From NCBI GenBank assembly GCA_937926185.1, contig CALEYM010000383.1, positions 1 to 16,018 of the forward strand: a DNA stretch of 16,018 nt, in the 5' to 3' direction. The position numbers and the translations under genes are program-made. Origin of the DNA: an uncultured Bacteroidota bacterium. GTDB lineage: Bacteria; Bacteroidota; Bacteroidia; Chitinophagales; Saprospiraceae. The notes beneath the pieces were generated by a model, which saw only the letters and a program-made list of their open reading frames with translations, had not been told where the DNA came from and ran no database searches. This document shows, piece after piece, positions 7,640 to 14,913 of the stretch (its first letter is position 1; the number at the start of each line of letters is the position of its first letter).

Positions 7640-7700
7640 ACAAAACAAAAAACAAACACTATGAACAAACACTATCTTTTTATGGATTTAAAAGGGTGGT
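7605..7700 (-). ncRNA. Candidate small RNA, about 96 nt, unannotated
   Basis: On the minus strand a consensus promoter (TTTG at 7737-7734, 21 bases, TATCTTTG at 7712-7705) predicts a start near 7700. About 60-70 bases later an intrinsic terminator follows: an 8-bp stem TGACAGGG/CCCTGTCA (plus-strand positions 7613-7620 and 7632-7639) with a T-rich tail GTTTTTTG. No minus-strand gene lies downstream before 2515, so the unit would make a short stand-alone transcript. It contains two copies of ATAGTGTTTGT with a 13-base period (plus strand 7652-7662 and 7665-7675). I do not recognise the family. The ends are estimates, and a short antisense or leader remnant is possible. Confidence 0.42.
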
Positions 7701-7704
7701 GCAG

Positions 7705-7737
7705 CAAAGATAAGCCGGTTGGGCCATTTTTCCCAAA
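7705..7737 (-). promoter_or_regulatory. Consensus Bacteroidota promoter on the minus strand
   Basis: TTTG (7737-7734) and TATCTTTG (7712-7705) are separated by 21 bases, matching the known TTTG / TAnnTTTG arrangement on both elements and spacing. It is the best full promoter match I found in the window pointing into intergenic DNA, and it points away from any nearby minus-strand gene. Confidence 0.55.
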
Positions 7738-7775
7738 ACGAAAGTTTGTTTGGACAGCTATTTTTGGCGAATATC

Positions 7776-7809
7776 AAAAATTGCGCCTATATTGATTTTT
7801 GTCGCAATT
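7776..7809 (-). terminator. Possible terminator of the dipeptidase gene
   Basis: CGCAATT (7803-7809) and AATTGCG (7779-7785) form a 7-bp stem with a 17-base loop, about 17 bases after the stop codon on the minus strand, followed by TTTTT. The stem is weak and the loop long, so it may be inefficient. Confidence 0.35.
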
Positions 7810-7825
7810 CTTCTGAACAGTGCGG

Positions 7826-8698
7826 TTATTCGCATGGCCACACGTAATCGGACAAGGGATAATTTTTCCCCCTGAAAGAGAAATGCCACCACTCGGTACG
7901 GATACCCTGAAATCCGGCGGTTTCCATGGTTCGGCGGAGTAGCCGCCGGTTGGCCAGCACTTTGCCGGGCAGGCGGGTATAGTCGTAATGCGCTTCGCGG
8001 CCAAAATAATCGTAAGGCGTTCCCATGTCGAGTTCGTTGCCCTGTGCATCCACGATGGTCAGGTCGACGGCCGCGCCGCGCGAGTGCATGGATCCTTTTT
8101 CCGGCGGGGTTACGTAGTCGGGGTTGGGTACTTTATCCCACAAACGCTGCTGGTAGGGCCGGGGCCGGTAACAGTCGAACATTTTCAGCCCAAGCCCCTG
8201 GCGTTGCAGGGCACGGTGCGCTTTCAGCAGGGCCTGGGCTGCTTCGGGGCGCAACAGGCAACGGGGACAGTCGTATATTTTCGCCGAGGTAAAATTATTG
8301 GCGGTCGCGTACCGGATATCCAGCCGGATATTGGAATCCAGGGTCTGAATGTCTACAAACCCGTTTTGTACCATACCGCGTGATGCAGGTACGGCTGTGC
8401 CTGGCGCCGGGGCTTTGGCCACTTCAGATATGTCCGTTGGCGGCAGCGATTTTGCCGGTTTTGCGCCCTGGCCTGTATTATCTTTGGGTCGTTCAGGTTT
8501 TACCGGTTCGGCAGGTATGACGGTATCCGCGGTAACCGGCGCCGGCGGCAGGGTGTCGCGGGAGGGCGGAACAGGATTTCGGCTTGCCGCGGTGGGCTGC
8601 GGGCCGGAATCGGTGGTTGCCGGCGCGGGCGCCCGGCTGTCGGAGTTGCAGGCGGCCAACAACAGGGAAAACGCAAGGAAACGGTTTAGTTTTTTCAT
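7826..8698 (-). CDS. VanX-like D-alanyl-D-alanine dipeptidase lipoprotein (peptidase M15D)
   Basis: A 290-residue zinc metallopeptidase expected to cleave D-Ala-D-Ala and act in cell-wall peptide turnover. Residues 1-17 are a lipoprotein signal ending in LLAAC with the lipidated Cys17. Residues 18-108 form a low-complexity linker rich in P, A and T. Residues 112-290 are the catalytic domain: DCYRP with the conserved Arg178, SMHSRGAAVD with zinc ligands H205 and D212, and EWWH with catalytic E269 and zinc ligand H272. All key residues are present. The lipid anchor and long proline-rich tether are unlike the cytoplasmic VanX of resistance operons, and there are no vanH or vanA neighbours. A periplasmic peptidoglycan-recycling role is therefore more likely than glycopeptide resistance. 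The gene is divergent from the alpha/beta hydrolase. Confidence 0.88.
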   Translation of the reverse strand: MKKLNRFLAFSLLLAACNSDSRAPAPATTDSGPQPTAASRNPVPPSRDTLPPAPVTADTVIPAEPVKPERPKDNTGQGAKPAKSLPPTDISEVAKAPAPGTAVPASRGMVQNGFVDIQTLDSNIRLDIRYATANNFTSAKIYDCPRCLLRPEAAQALLKAHRALQRQGLGLKMFDCYRPRPYQQRLWDKVPNPDYVTPPEKGSMHSRGAAVDLTIVDAQGNELDMGTPYDYFGREAHYDYTRLPGKVLANRRLLRRTMETAGFQGIRTEWWHFSFRGKNYPLSDYVWPCE

Positions 8699-8780
8699 AC
8701 AGGCAATTTTTACCGCATTAATCGAAACCCTTTAAACGAAAAGCCGTGTCGCAACGTTTTAACGCCCGAATTTTAATAAT

Positions 8781-8788
8781 ATATTTTG
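8781..8788 (+). promoter_or_regulatory. Possible -7 element for the alpha/beta hydrolase gene
   Basis: The stretch ATATTTTG is one base off the TAnnTTTG motif, and no clear -33 element is seen. If it is used, transcription starts near 8796 and the whole AACCCGC repeat lies in the leader. Confidence 0.22.
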
Positions 8789-8795
8789 GATACCC

Positions 8796-8833
8796 AAAAC
8801 CCGCAACCCGTTAACCCGCAACCTGCCAACCTC
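8796..8833. repeat. AACCCGC tandem repeat upstream of the alpha/beta hydrolase start
   Basis: Five consecutive units on the coding strand read AACCCGC, AACCCGTT, AACCCGC, AACCTGCC, AACCTCC. The array ends about 11 bases before the ATG at 8845. It is one-sided (no opposing arm) and has the same unit and the same orientation to the gene as the arrays before FNR, secA and the symporter. Confidence 0.8.
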
Positions 8834-8844
8834 CTTTTCAATCC

Positions 8845-9891
8845 ATGCGCATTTTAACCATCATCGCGTTTATGATCTTCAAAGGCCTGTTCGCAGCGGC
8901 ACAAAACACACCTTATCCCGGTCAGCCAGCTAACGGTCCCGGCGGTGCAGAATATGCCCATCGAAGCGTAGCATTTTTTGACGCCGCTGCCCGGGCCGAC
9001 GGATACTGGCTATTCGAACCTGCCGATCCCAAACCGGATTCAGCGGACGTGGTGGTGTTTATGCACGGCTACGGCGCTTACAATCCGATGGCTTACGGCA
9101 AATGGATCAAACACCTGGTAGCCAGGGGAAATATCGTCATTTATCCGCGGTACCAGAAAAACCTGCTGACTCCCCGTCCGGGCGGATTCCCGGCCAATGC
9201 CGCCAAAGGCATCCGCGACGCCCTGGAACTGCTGCAAACCGGCGATCACGTCAGGCCGCGCGTTGATAAAGTTGGATATATCGGGCATTCCTACGGCGGG
9301 GTGATCCTTGCCAATCTCGGGGTGCACTGGGAACAAAACCGGATACCCAAACCCGCGGCCATGATGTTGTGCGAACCCGGCAGCGGCCCCCTGAAAGGCG
9401 CCCGGCTCACCCATTACGAAGACCTGCCCCCCGATCTGAACCTGCTGGTGGTAGTGGGGGAAGACGATTACGTGGTCGGGCAGGAGTTCGGGGTACTGGT
9501 TTTTGAAACGGCCGTCAATACGCCCAACCGCAACCTCATCCTGCAACGGCACGACACCGACGGCCATCGCTGGATACTGGCCACCCACAACGAACCGTAT
9601 AGTTACGACCTGGATTTCGATACCGGGGTGCGCAACTACACCGTGCGCCGGGTGTTTCAAACCTCCCGGCTCAACGAGGTGGATTTCAACTGTTACTGGA
9701 AACTGGGCGATGCTCTCCTGGAATACACCCGGTACGGTCTTCACGGCAATATCGCTTTCGGCAATACGCCCCGGCAACGCGACCTGGGCCGTTGGGCCAA
9801 CGGAAACCCCATTCGCCCGCTGGAGGTGTTCCAGCCGGGACAAATTCATTTAAGGCGGGGAGAAGATGTGGGAGAAACAGGCCGAAAATAA
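8845..9891 (+). CDS. Exported alpha/beta hydrolase
   Basis: A 348-residue protein with an N-terminal signal peptide (hydrophobic residues 2-18, likely cleavage near AAAQ 17-20), so periplasmic or secreted. The alpha/beta hydrolase core shows the oxyanion-hole motif HGYG at 74-77 and the nucleophile elbow GHSYGG at 147-152 with Ser149. The acid is probably D207 or D208 in GEDDYV, and the histidine probably H241 in DGHRW. The overall look is that of lipase, esterase or dienelactone-hydrolase relatives. Substrate cannot be told from the sequence. About 100 residues after the presumed catalytic His (from 242) form an extra C-terminal region I do not recognise. It is convergent with the TPR-CHAT gene, with only 23 bases between the stops. 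Confidence 0.82.
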   Translation: MRILTIIAFMIFKGLFAAAQNTPYPGQPANGPGGAEYAHRSVAFFDAAARADGYWLFEPADPKPDSADVVVFMHGYGAYNPMAYGKWIKHLVARGNIVIYPRYQKNLLTPRPGGFPANAAKGIRDALELLQTGDHVRPRVDKVGYIGHSYGGVILANLGVHWEQNRIPKPAAMMLCEPGSGPLKGARLTHYEDLPPDLNLLVVVGEDDYVVGQEFGVLVFETAVNTPNRNLILQRHDTDGHRWILATHNEPYSYDLDFDTGVRNYTVRRVFQTSRLNEVDFNCYWKLGDALLEYTRYGLHGNIAFGNTPRQRDLGRWANGNPIRPLEVFQPGQIHLRRGEDVGETGRK

Positions 9892-9914
9892 AGGAAAAGT
9901 CCGAGGTTTTTATC

Positions 9915-12900
9915 CTATTCAATCAAAACGAACCCCGCCCAATAATACGGTTCGTAATTTCTTTGCCGCATTTCTTCCTGCGCCGCTTGCAGGGCTACCC
10001 GCACGGACATTCTTTCCAACAGCATTTTTTGATAAAAAATGGTCATCAGTTCCTGCGTCTGGTAATCGGGTACTTGCCAGAGCGACATGACGAGGTGTTT
10101 GGCGCCCGCGATTTTGAACGCCCTTTGCAAACCGTAAACGCCTTCGTTGCCTGCTATTTCCCCCAGCCCCGTTTCGCAGGCAGAAAGCACGACCAAATCG
10201 GTGTGGCGCAGGTCAATCTGGCTGATCTCGTAGGCGGTGAGGATGCCGTCTTCGAGATTCGCAAGCGGCCGCCCGGTTTTCCAGGCATAATTGGCGCCTG
10301 TCAGAATAAGGCCCGACCGGATCATGGGATTGTCTGAAACCTTGAACGCTGGCTCCCCTCCTTTGGCGGGATCGGAGGAGGCTGGGTCGGGGAAAAAGAA
10401 TCCGTGCGTGGCGACGTGTAAAATACGCGGGGATGGCTCGTTTTTACCCATCTGTTTGAATGTCTCCTCTGTTGCTTCGTAGCCCTTTTTTACTGTCGAA
10501 CGAATACCTGCCCGCTGAAGCATGGAGGCTAAAGAATCCACTTCTACCCCGGTTCGTTTCAAATAATTCCAGCTGCCGCCCCTGAGGGTGGAGTCGGATT
10601 GAGAAAAAACCATTTCGCCTCTTACGGCGACTTCGCCCACGGAAAATCCAGCGTTCGCCTGGAGTATCGCGGTGCTGTCCATCTCGTATTGGATGCCGCC
10701 AAATAGCGCGGCGGTCGTATTGGAAGGGGCAGGCGTTTGCTCCTCCGACACCACCAACTGACGGGTACTGCCGAGTTGTACCAGCCGGTACCGGTCGGCG
10801 AGTATGGAATCCTCACTCAACGGTATCGCCCCGATGTTGAGCCGGTGTAGCAGGCCGGAAGGCGCGTAATAAACCGTTCGCACGCCTTCCAGCGCCTTCA
10901 CAAGCGGTTGCCAGACCAGCGCGTAAAGCGTTTGCGCCGCGCTGTCGGTTCGAACGACAATGGCCCCCCGTTCGGACGGGGAATAACTGTAAAGCGCGTT
11001 GGCGTAAGTGGCCTTGCGCGCGCCGAAGGAGCGGAACAAAGCGTTCAGTTGTTTTTCTTCAAAAAGCGGGATGAAGAACGGGTTTTTCAGACCGGGTTTT
11101 ACCAGCAGGGCCGCGTACAAAACGCTGTCGGTCTCTTTCGGAAAGGTGAAGCGGTAGTGCACAAACTCGATAGCCGCCTCTTCGGGTTTGAGGCCGGCCT
11201 GTATTTCCCGCCAATTGACCTGTTGGATGACTTGCGCGTAGCCCGCGACCGTTTTTGCCAAATCTTTTTCGGCCATGTCGGCCTTCTCTTCCAGTTCGGC
11301 TACGAGGGCGCTGTCGCGACCGGCGATCGGTTGGGCGTATTGGGCCGCCAATTCCCGGCGACAGGATTTGAGCAGATCATTTTTTTTCGACGCGGCGGAG
11401 TCGGACAAGGTCAGGTGATTTATCCTGCTTGCCGCCATCAGCAGAAAACCTTTGTGAAAGAGGGCGTCGTTGTAGGAAAAGTCGGGCAGCAGCCCCGGGT
11501 TGTCTTTGTTTTTTAGACGTTCGGTCGCGTAACTAAACAGATGTTTTTGGTGTTCGTAGGGGGTAATGTACTCGGATAACTCTTTTTCAGAGTAATGTGA
11601 AACAACTTTTGAAAAATCAGCAGTTTGGATGTCAATGGCCTCCTTCATCATTTTTTCCACTTCATCGTATCGCTTTTGACGTTCGTATAACTCAATTAGG
11701 CTATACAGGGTAGGGGCGTAGTGAAAGTAGTTCTTCCCAATCGTTTTTTCCGTGAGGATAAGCGATTCTTTACAAAAGATTTCGGCTTGCTCGTAATTGC
11801 CCATTCGGCGGTACAGATCGGTCAAGACGTGTAGCAAGTTGATAGATTCTTTACTTTCTTTTCCCAAGGTTTTTTCAAAAATTGCTTTGACCGCTAAAAA
11901 TGTAATCTCAGCCTCTTTGTAACGCCCCACATTCATGTATATGTATGCAAGGTTGCCAAGACTGTAAGCATAGTGTGGATGCTCTTTGCCCAATACCTTT
12001 TCACGGATTTTTTTAACTTCGAGATGAAACATTTCCGACTTCGCGTAATCGCCCTTTTCGCCATATATAACGCCCAAATTATTTAGGCAGTTGATATAGT
12101 GTGAAGATTCCATCCCCTTTGTTTTTCCTAGAATATCCTTGGCCTCAAGATAGAATGCTTCTGCTTTTTCAGGATTCACTGTATGGTAAAGCAAGCCCAT
12201 TCCAAACAACACTCTTCCATATTCTTCATGCTCCTTTCCATATACGCTTGCTGCACTGTCTCTTGCTTCAAAATAAAGTGGTTCAGCCTTTTCAAATTGA
12301 CTTAAGTTGTCGTATAACTGTCCTAATTCACTCAGACCGCGTATGTAATCAGAAGGATTTTTTTCCGGGTTTTCTTTTTGCAGCCTTATGGCTTCAAGGT
12401 AAGATTGTTCCGATGCTTCAAACTTCCCGATTTCCTGATACTTCAGAGCCAAATCAAGGAGCGCCCGGATATGGCGGGGATGCCCTTCGCCATGCAAATT
12501 TTTCGTTAACTCCTCCTGTTCTGCCAGCAAGGGAACCGCCTCGGCATAGCGGCCCATATCGTCGTACAAACGTGCCAACGTGTTGAGGCTCGAAATATAG
12601 CTTGCGTTATTTTTTCCCAGCACCTCCCCCTTGATTTGCAACGCTTCCGTAAGATATAGCTCTGCTTTGGGGGAATCGCCCATATCGAAGTACAGCAGGC
12701 CGAGGTTGTTCAAATTCGTTGCGTAATCAGCGTGTTTTTTACCAACAACTTTTTCACGGATTTTGAGAGATTCCAGGTAATACTGCTCCGCCTTCGGGGT
12801 TTCTTTCGTGAAATAATACGTCCGGCCCCGGTTGAAAATACAGGTCGCGTAGGCAGCGCTTTCTTTTCCAAAGGCTGTTTCCGCCTTTTTTTCGGCGGTT

Positions 12901-13064
12901 TCAAGAATACCCAGGGCTTCGTCAAATTTTTGCTGTTCTACCAAGGCCCGGTTCATTTGAATCAGACTATCCACTTTCCTTGCCGTCGTCAGGGAATCCG
13001 TCTGACCATTCGCGGAGCGATAAAAAAAGAAAACAAAAGGGAGAATGAGGAGGATGTTTTTCAT
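9915..13064 (-). CDS. TPR-CHAT domain protein, exported caspase-like protease
   Basis: A 1049-residue protein with three parts. Residues 1-20 form a signal peptide (hydrophobic, ending near SANGQ). Residues of about 60-480 are around ten tandem kinesin-light-chain-type TPR repeats of about 42 residues, recognisable by recurring NNLG.LY...G.Y.KAE...L....I.EK.LGK.H..Y. A helical linker follows. The CHAT domain occupies the last 330 or so residues, with the catalytic pair H887 (HVATHGFF) and C963 (LSACETG). CHAT proteases are clan CD relatives of caspases and separase; TPRs usually sense or bind the partner. Both catalytic residues are intact. The signal peptide places this copy outside the cytoplasm, unlike the CRISPR-linked TPR-CHAT. 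The TPR half from about 11570 to 12460 is visibly more AT-rich than the CHAT half. It follows the Uma2 gene by 46 bases and could share its transcript. Target unknown. Confidence 0.88.
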   Translation of the reverse strand: MKNILLILPFVFFFYRSANGQTDSLTTARKVDSLIQMNRALVEQQKFDEALGILETAEKKAETAFGKESAAYATCIFNRGRTYYFTKETPKAEQYYLESLKIREKVVGKKHADYATNLNNLGLLYFDMGDSPKAELYLTEALQIKGEVLGKNNASYISSLNTLARLYDDMGRYAEAVPLLAEQEELTKNLHGEGHPRHIRALLDLALKYQEIGKFEASEQSYLEAIRLQKENPEKNPSDYIRGLSELGQLYDNLSQFEKAEPLYFEARDSAASVYGKEHEEYGRVLFGMGLLYHTVNPEKAEAFYLEAKDILGKTKGMESSHYINCLNNLGVIYGEKGDYAKSEMFHLEVKKIREKVLGKEHPHYAYSLGNLAYIYMNVGRYKEAEITFLAVKAIFEKTLGKESKESINLLHVLTDLYRRMGNYEQAEIFCKESLILTEKTIGKNYFHYAPTLYSLIELYERQKRYDEVEKMMKEAIDIQTADFSKVVSHYSEKELSEYITPYEHQKHLFSYATERLKNKDNPGLLPDFSYNDALFHKGFLLMAASRINHLTLSDSAASKKNDLLKSCRRELAAQYAQPIAGRDSALVAELEEKADMAEKDLAKTVAGYAQVIQQVNWREIQAGLKPEEAAIEFVHYRFTFPKETDSVLYAALLVKPGLKNPFFIPLFEEKQLNALFRSFGARKATYANALYSYSPSERGAIVVRTDSAAQTLYALVWQPLVKALEGVRTVYYAPSGLLHRLNIGAIPLSEDSILADRYRLVQLGSTRQLVVSEEQTPAPSNTTAALFGGIQYEMDSTAILQANAGFSVGEVAVRGEMVFSQSDSTLRGGSWNYLKRTGVEVDSLASMLQRAGIRSTVKKGYEATEETFKQMGKNEPSPRILHVATHGFFFPDPASSDPAKGGEPAFKVSDNPMIRSGLILTGANYAWKTGRPLANLEDGILTAYEISQIDLRHTDLVVLSACETGLGEIAGNEGVYGLQRAFKIAGAKHLVMSLWQVPDYQTQELMTIFYQKMLLERMSVRVALQAAQEEMRQRNYEPYYWAGFVLIE

Positions 13065-13110
13065 GGCGTATTGTCAATTTGGCAAGTATCGGGCAGTAAA
13101 TGACTTATTG

Positions 13111-13593
13111 CTATTTGAACACCTCTTTCAGGTCAATCTCCACGTCTAAAACCTTGTCTGTCAAAATATCCTGGCGGGTAAAAACGTCATAATCTTCGGG
13201 ATTGCGGAATACGTAAACGGATTTAAGGTCGGGGAAAACGAGCCAGTAGGATTTGATGCCGGCCGCGAAATATTGTTTTCGTTTTTCGTTTAAATCGGCG
13301 TGGGTTTGCGTGGGCGAGAGGATTTCTACGGCGCAGAGCGGGATTTCGGTCATTTTGATTTCTTCCTCGCCCAGCGACTCTATGAATGAATAAACGCATA
13401 AATCAGGAATCCTGTCGCGTACAGGCAAGTCAAGAGAAAGCTCGGGCAGGACGGTGTAACGCGTGGGGTAATGACGGTCGAATTGAGCAAATAGACGGCC
13501 CTGAATGAAGGCATGATGTTTACTCGGCACAGGTTTGTCGCGTTCTATTTCGTAATCGGAAAGGGAAGTTTCGGTAATTTCTTCGTTGTGCAT
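13111..13593 (-). CDS. Uma2 family (DUF820) restriction endonuclease-fold protein
   Basis: A 160-residue protein of the Uma2 family, which has a PD-(D/E)xK nuclease fold. The visible signature is PDLCVY with D64, AVEILSP with E90, a lysine at 104 or 106 (NEKRKQY), and the YF..GI.SYWL segment at 108-117. These are the residues expected for the metal site. Family members are abundant in Cyanobacteria and Bacteroidota, often in many copies, and their biological role is not settled; nuclease activity is inferred from fold. A -7 motif lies about 20 bases upstream of the ATG, so the leader is very short. It is divergent from the sorbosone dehydrogenase gene and upstream of the TPR-CHAT gene on the same strand. 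Confidence 0.85.
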   Translation of the reverse strand: MHNEEITETSLSDYEIERDKPVPSKHHAFIQGRLFAQFDRHYPTRYTVLPELSLDLPVRDRIPDLCVYSFIESLGEEEIKMTEIPLCAVEILSPTQTHADLNEKRKQYFAAGIKSYWLVFPDLKSVYVFRNPEDYDVFTRQDILTDKVLDVEIDLKEVFK

Positions 13594-13611
13594 ACGCGCA
13601 ATTTTTTTTTA

Positions 13612-13619
13612 CAAAGATA
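13612..13619 (-). promoter_or_regulatory. Likely -7 promoter element for the Uma2 gene
   Basis: TATCTTTG on the minus strand matches TAnnTTTG exactly and lies 19 bases from the ATG at 13593. The only TTTG upstream (13634-13631) is 11 bases away, too close for a normal -33 element, so only the -7 part is supported. Confidence 0.4.
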
Positions 13620-13701
13620 TATGATTTTACCAAAAAACGCTTTTCGCCTTGCGCGATTTTCATACCGGCTCAACCGCGTAAAAAATGACGCGCTTTTCCC
13701 C

Positions 13702-13709
13702 TACATTTG
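13702..13709 (+). promoter_or_regulatory. Likely -7 promoter element for the sorbosone dehydrogenase-like gene
   Basis: TACATTTG matches TAnnTTTG exactly, giving a predicted start near 13716 and a leader of about 46 bases to the ATG at 13762. No clear -33 element is visible. It supports the downstream start over the longer open frame from 13513. Confidence 0.42.
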
Positions 13710-13761
13710 CCACATATTCCGGTCGCCGTCCGTCAGTCGGCGATTGAAAATCCGGCAACTT

Positions 13762-14913
13762 ATGCGTTTGTTTTACCTAATTCTTTTGCTCGCGCTGATC
13801 AACTGCAATACGTCTAAAAACGGCGATTCGGCAGCCAATACAACACAGACCCTGCCACCCTACAGCGGCAAATTGCCCCTCGACAAAATTAAACTGCCCC
13901 CCGGCTTCCGGATCGGCGTGTTTGCCGAAGACGTATCCAACGCGCGCTCGCTTTGCCTCAGCCCCGGCGGCACGCTGTTCGTCGGCACCCGCGATGCCGG
14001 GTATGTCTACGCGCTGCGGGATACCAACGGCGACCACAGCGCCGACCTGAAATATACCCTGGCTACCGGCCTCCGCATGCCCAACGGCGTCGCTTTCCGC
14101 AACGGCAGCCTCTACGTGGCCGAAGTGAGCCGGATTCTCCGCTTCGACGACATCGAAAACCGCCTGGCCAATCCGCCGGCGCCCGTCGTGGTGTACGACC
14201 AATACCCCACCGAATCGCACCACGGCTGGAAGTACATCGCCTTCGGCCCCGACGGCAAATTGTACGTACCCGTGGGCGCGCCCTGCAATATATGTGAACG
14301 CGACAACCCCGTGTACGCCAGTATCACCCGCCTCGACGTGGATAATCCGGCCAAAGGCCCGGAAGTGGTGCAGCACGGGGTGCGCAACACCGTGGGTTTC
14401 ACCTGGCACCCGGTAACCAAAGAACTCTGGTTCACCGACAACGGCGGCGATATGCTCGGCGACAACATGCCAGCCTGCGAACTCAACCATGCGCCGAAAG
14501 ACGGTATGAACTTCGGTTACCCCTATTGCCACCAGGGTGATTTTCCCGACCCGGAATATGGCACAAAACATCCCTGTTCCGACTTTACGCCTCCAGCGCA
14601 AAAACTCGGCCCGCACGTCGCCCCGTTGGGCCTGGAATTTGGCCTCAGCCCCAACTGGCCCGCCGAGTATAAAAACCAGATCCTGATCGCGGAACACGGC
14701 TCCTGGAACCGCACCGAAAAGATCGGCTATCAGGTCAGCCTGGTAAAGGTGAATGAGCAGGGTCAATGCACCGGCTACGAACCGTTCGCCAGCGGCTGGC
14801 TGCAACCCGGCAACGAAGTCTGGGGCCGCCCCGTCGACCTCGAATGGCTGCCCGACGGCTCCCTGCTGGTGTCGGACGATCATGCAGATGCTATCTACAG
14901 GATTTACCGCTAA
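13762..14913 (+). CDS. Sorbosone dehydrogenase-like PQQ-dependent sugar dehydrogenase, lipoprotein
   Basis: A 383-residue beta-propeller protein of the L-sorbosone / soluble glucose dehydrogenase family, which oxidises sugars or aldoses outside the inner membrane with PQQ. A lipoprotein signal (MRLFYLILLLALINC) puts the lipid anchor on Cys15. Family segments are in order: GTRDAGYVYAL, MPNGVAF...LYVAEVSRILRF, HHGWKY from 153, LYVPVGAPCNIC, RNTVGF, WFTDNGGD, NFGYPYCHQG, EHGSWNR from 311, and WGRPVDLEWLPDGSLLVSDD near the end. The frame stays open upstream to 13513, but that part runs antisense through the Uma2 gene and would bury the lipobox inside the protein, so the ATG at 13762 is chosen. 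No PQQ biosynthesis genes are in the window. The next gene is a transporter 142 bases downstream, possibly co-transcribed. Confidence 0.9.
   Translation: MRLFYLILLLALINCNTSKNGDSAANTTQTLPPYSGKLPLDKIKLPPGFRIGVFAEDVSNARSLCLSPGGTLFVGTRDAGYVYALRDTNGDHSADLKYTLATGLRMPNGVAFRNGSLYVAEVSRILRFDDIENRLANPPAPVVVYDQYPTESHHGWKYIAFGPDGKLYVPVGAPCNICERDNPVYASITRLDVDNPAKGPEVVQHGVRNTVGFTWHPVTKELWFTDNGGDMLGDNMPACELNHAPKDGMNFGYPYCHQGDFPDPEYGTKHPCSDFTPPAQKLGPHVAPLGLEFGLSPNWPAEYKNQILIAEHGSWNRTEKIGYQVSLVKVNEQGQCTGYEPFASGWLQPGNEVWGRPVDLEWLPDGSLLVSDDHADAIYRIYR

Larger units (their letters stand above)
7486..7825. other. AT-rich intergenic stretch without a supported protein gene
   Basis: This gap between the serine hydrolase and the dipeptidase is clearly richer in A and T than its flanks. 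It holds a short inverted repeat (ATTGTA 7501-7506 with TACAAT 7513-7518), an A-run abutting a T-run near 7565-7580 that could bend DNA, the candidate small RNA unit (7605-7737, minus strand), and a probable terminator for the dipeptidase gene (7776-7809). Confidence 0.6.

Noticed and set aside
7661..7795. A 44-codon plus-strand open frame starting MNKHYLFMDLKGWC
   Set aside because: It has no plus-strand promoter or recognisable motif, its start lies in the 13-base direct repeat, and it is antisense to the stronger promoter-terminator unit. Composition looks like chance AT-rich sequence.
7826..8698. Glycopeptide resistance cluster
   Set aside because: Only a VanX-like enzyme is present; no VanH, VanA ligase or two-component regulator lies nearby, and the protein is an exported lipoprotein.
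9040..9849. A 269-codon minus-strand open frame in the alpha/beta hydrolase
   Set aside because: Antisense shadow of a gene with a clear GHSYGG motif and signal peptide.
13513..13761. 83-residue upstream extension of the sorbosone dehydrogenase-like protein
   Set aside because: It runs antisense through the Uma2 start and promoter, and would place a lipobox signal in the middle of the protein.
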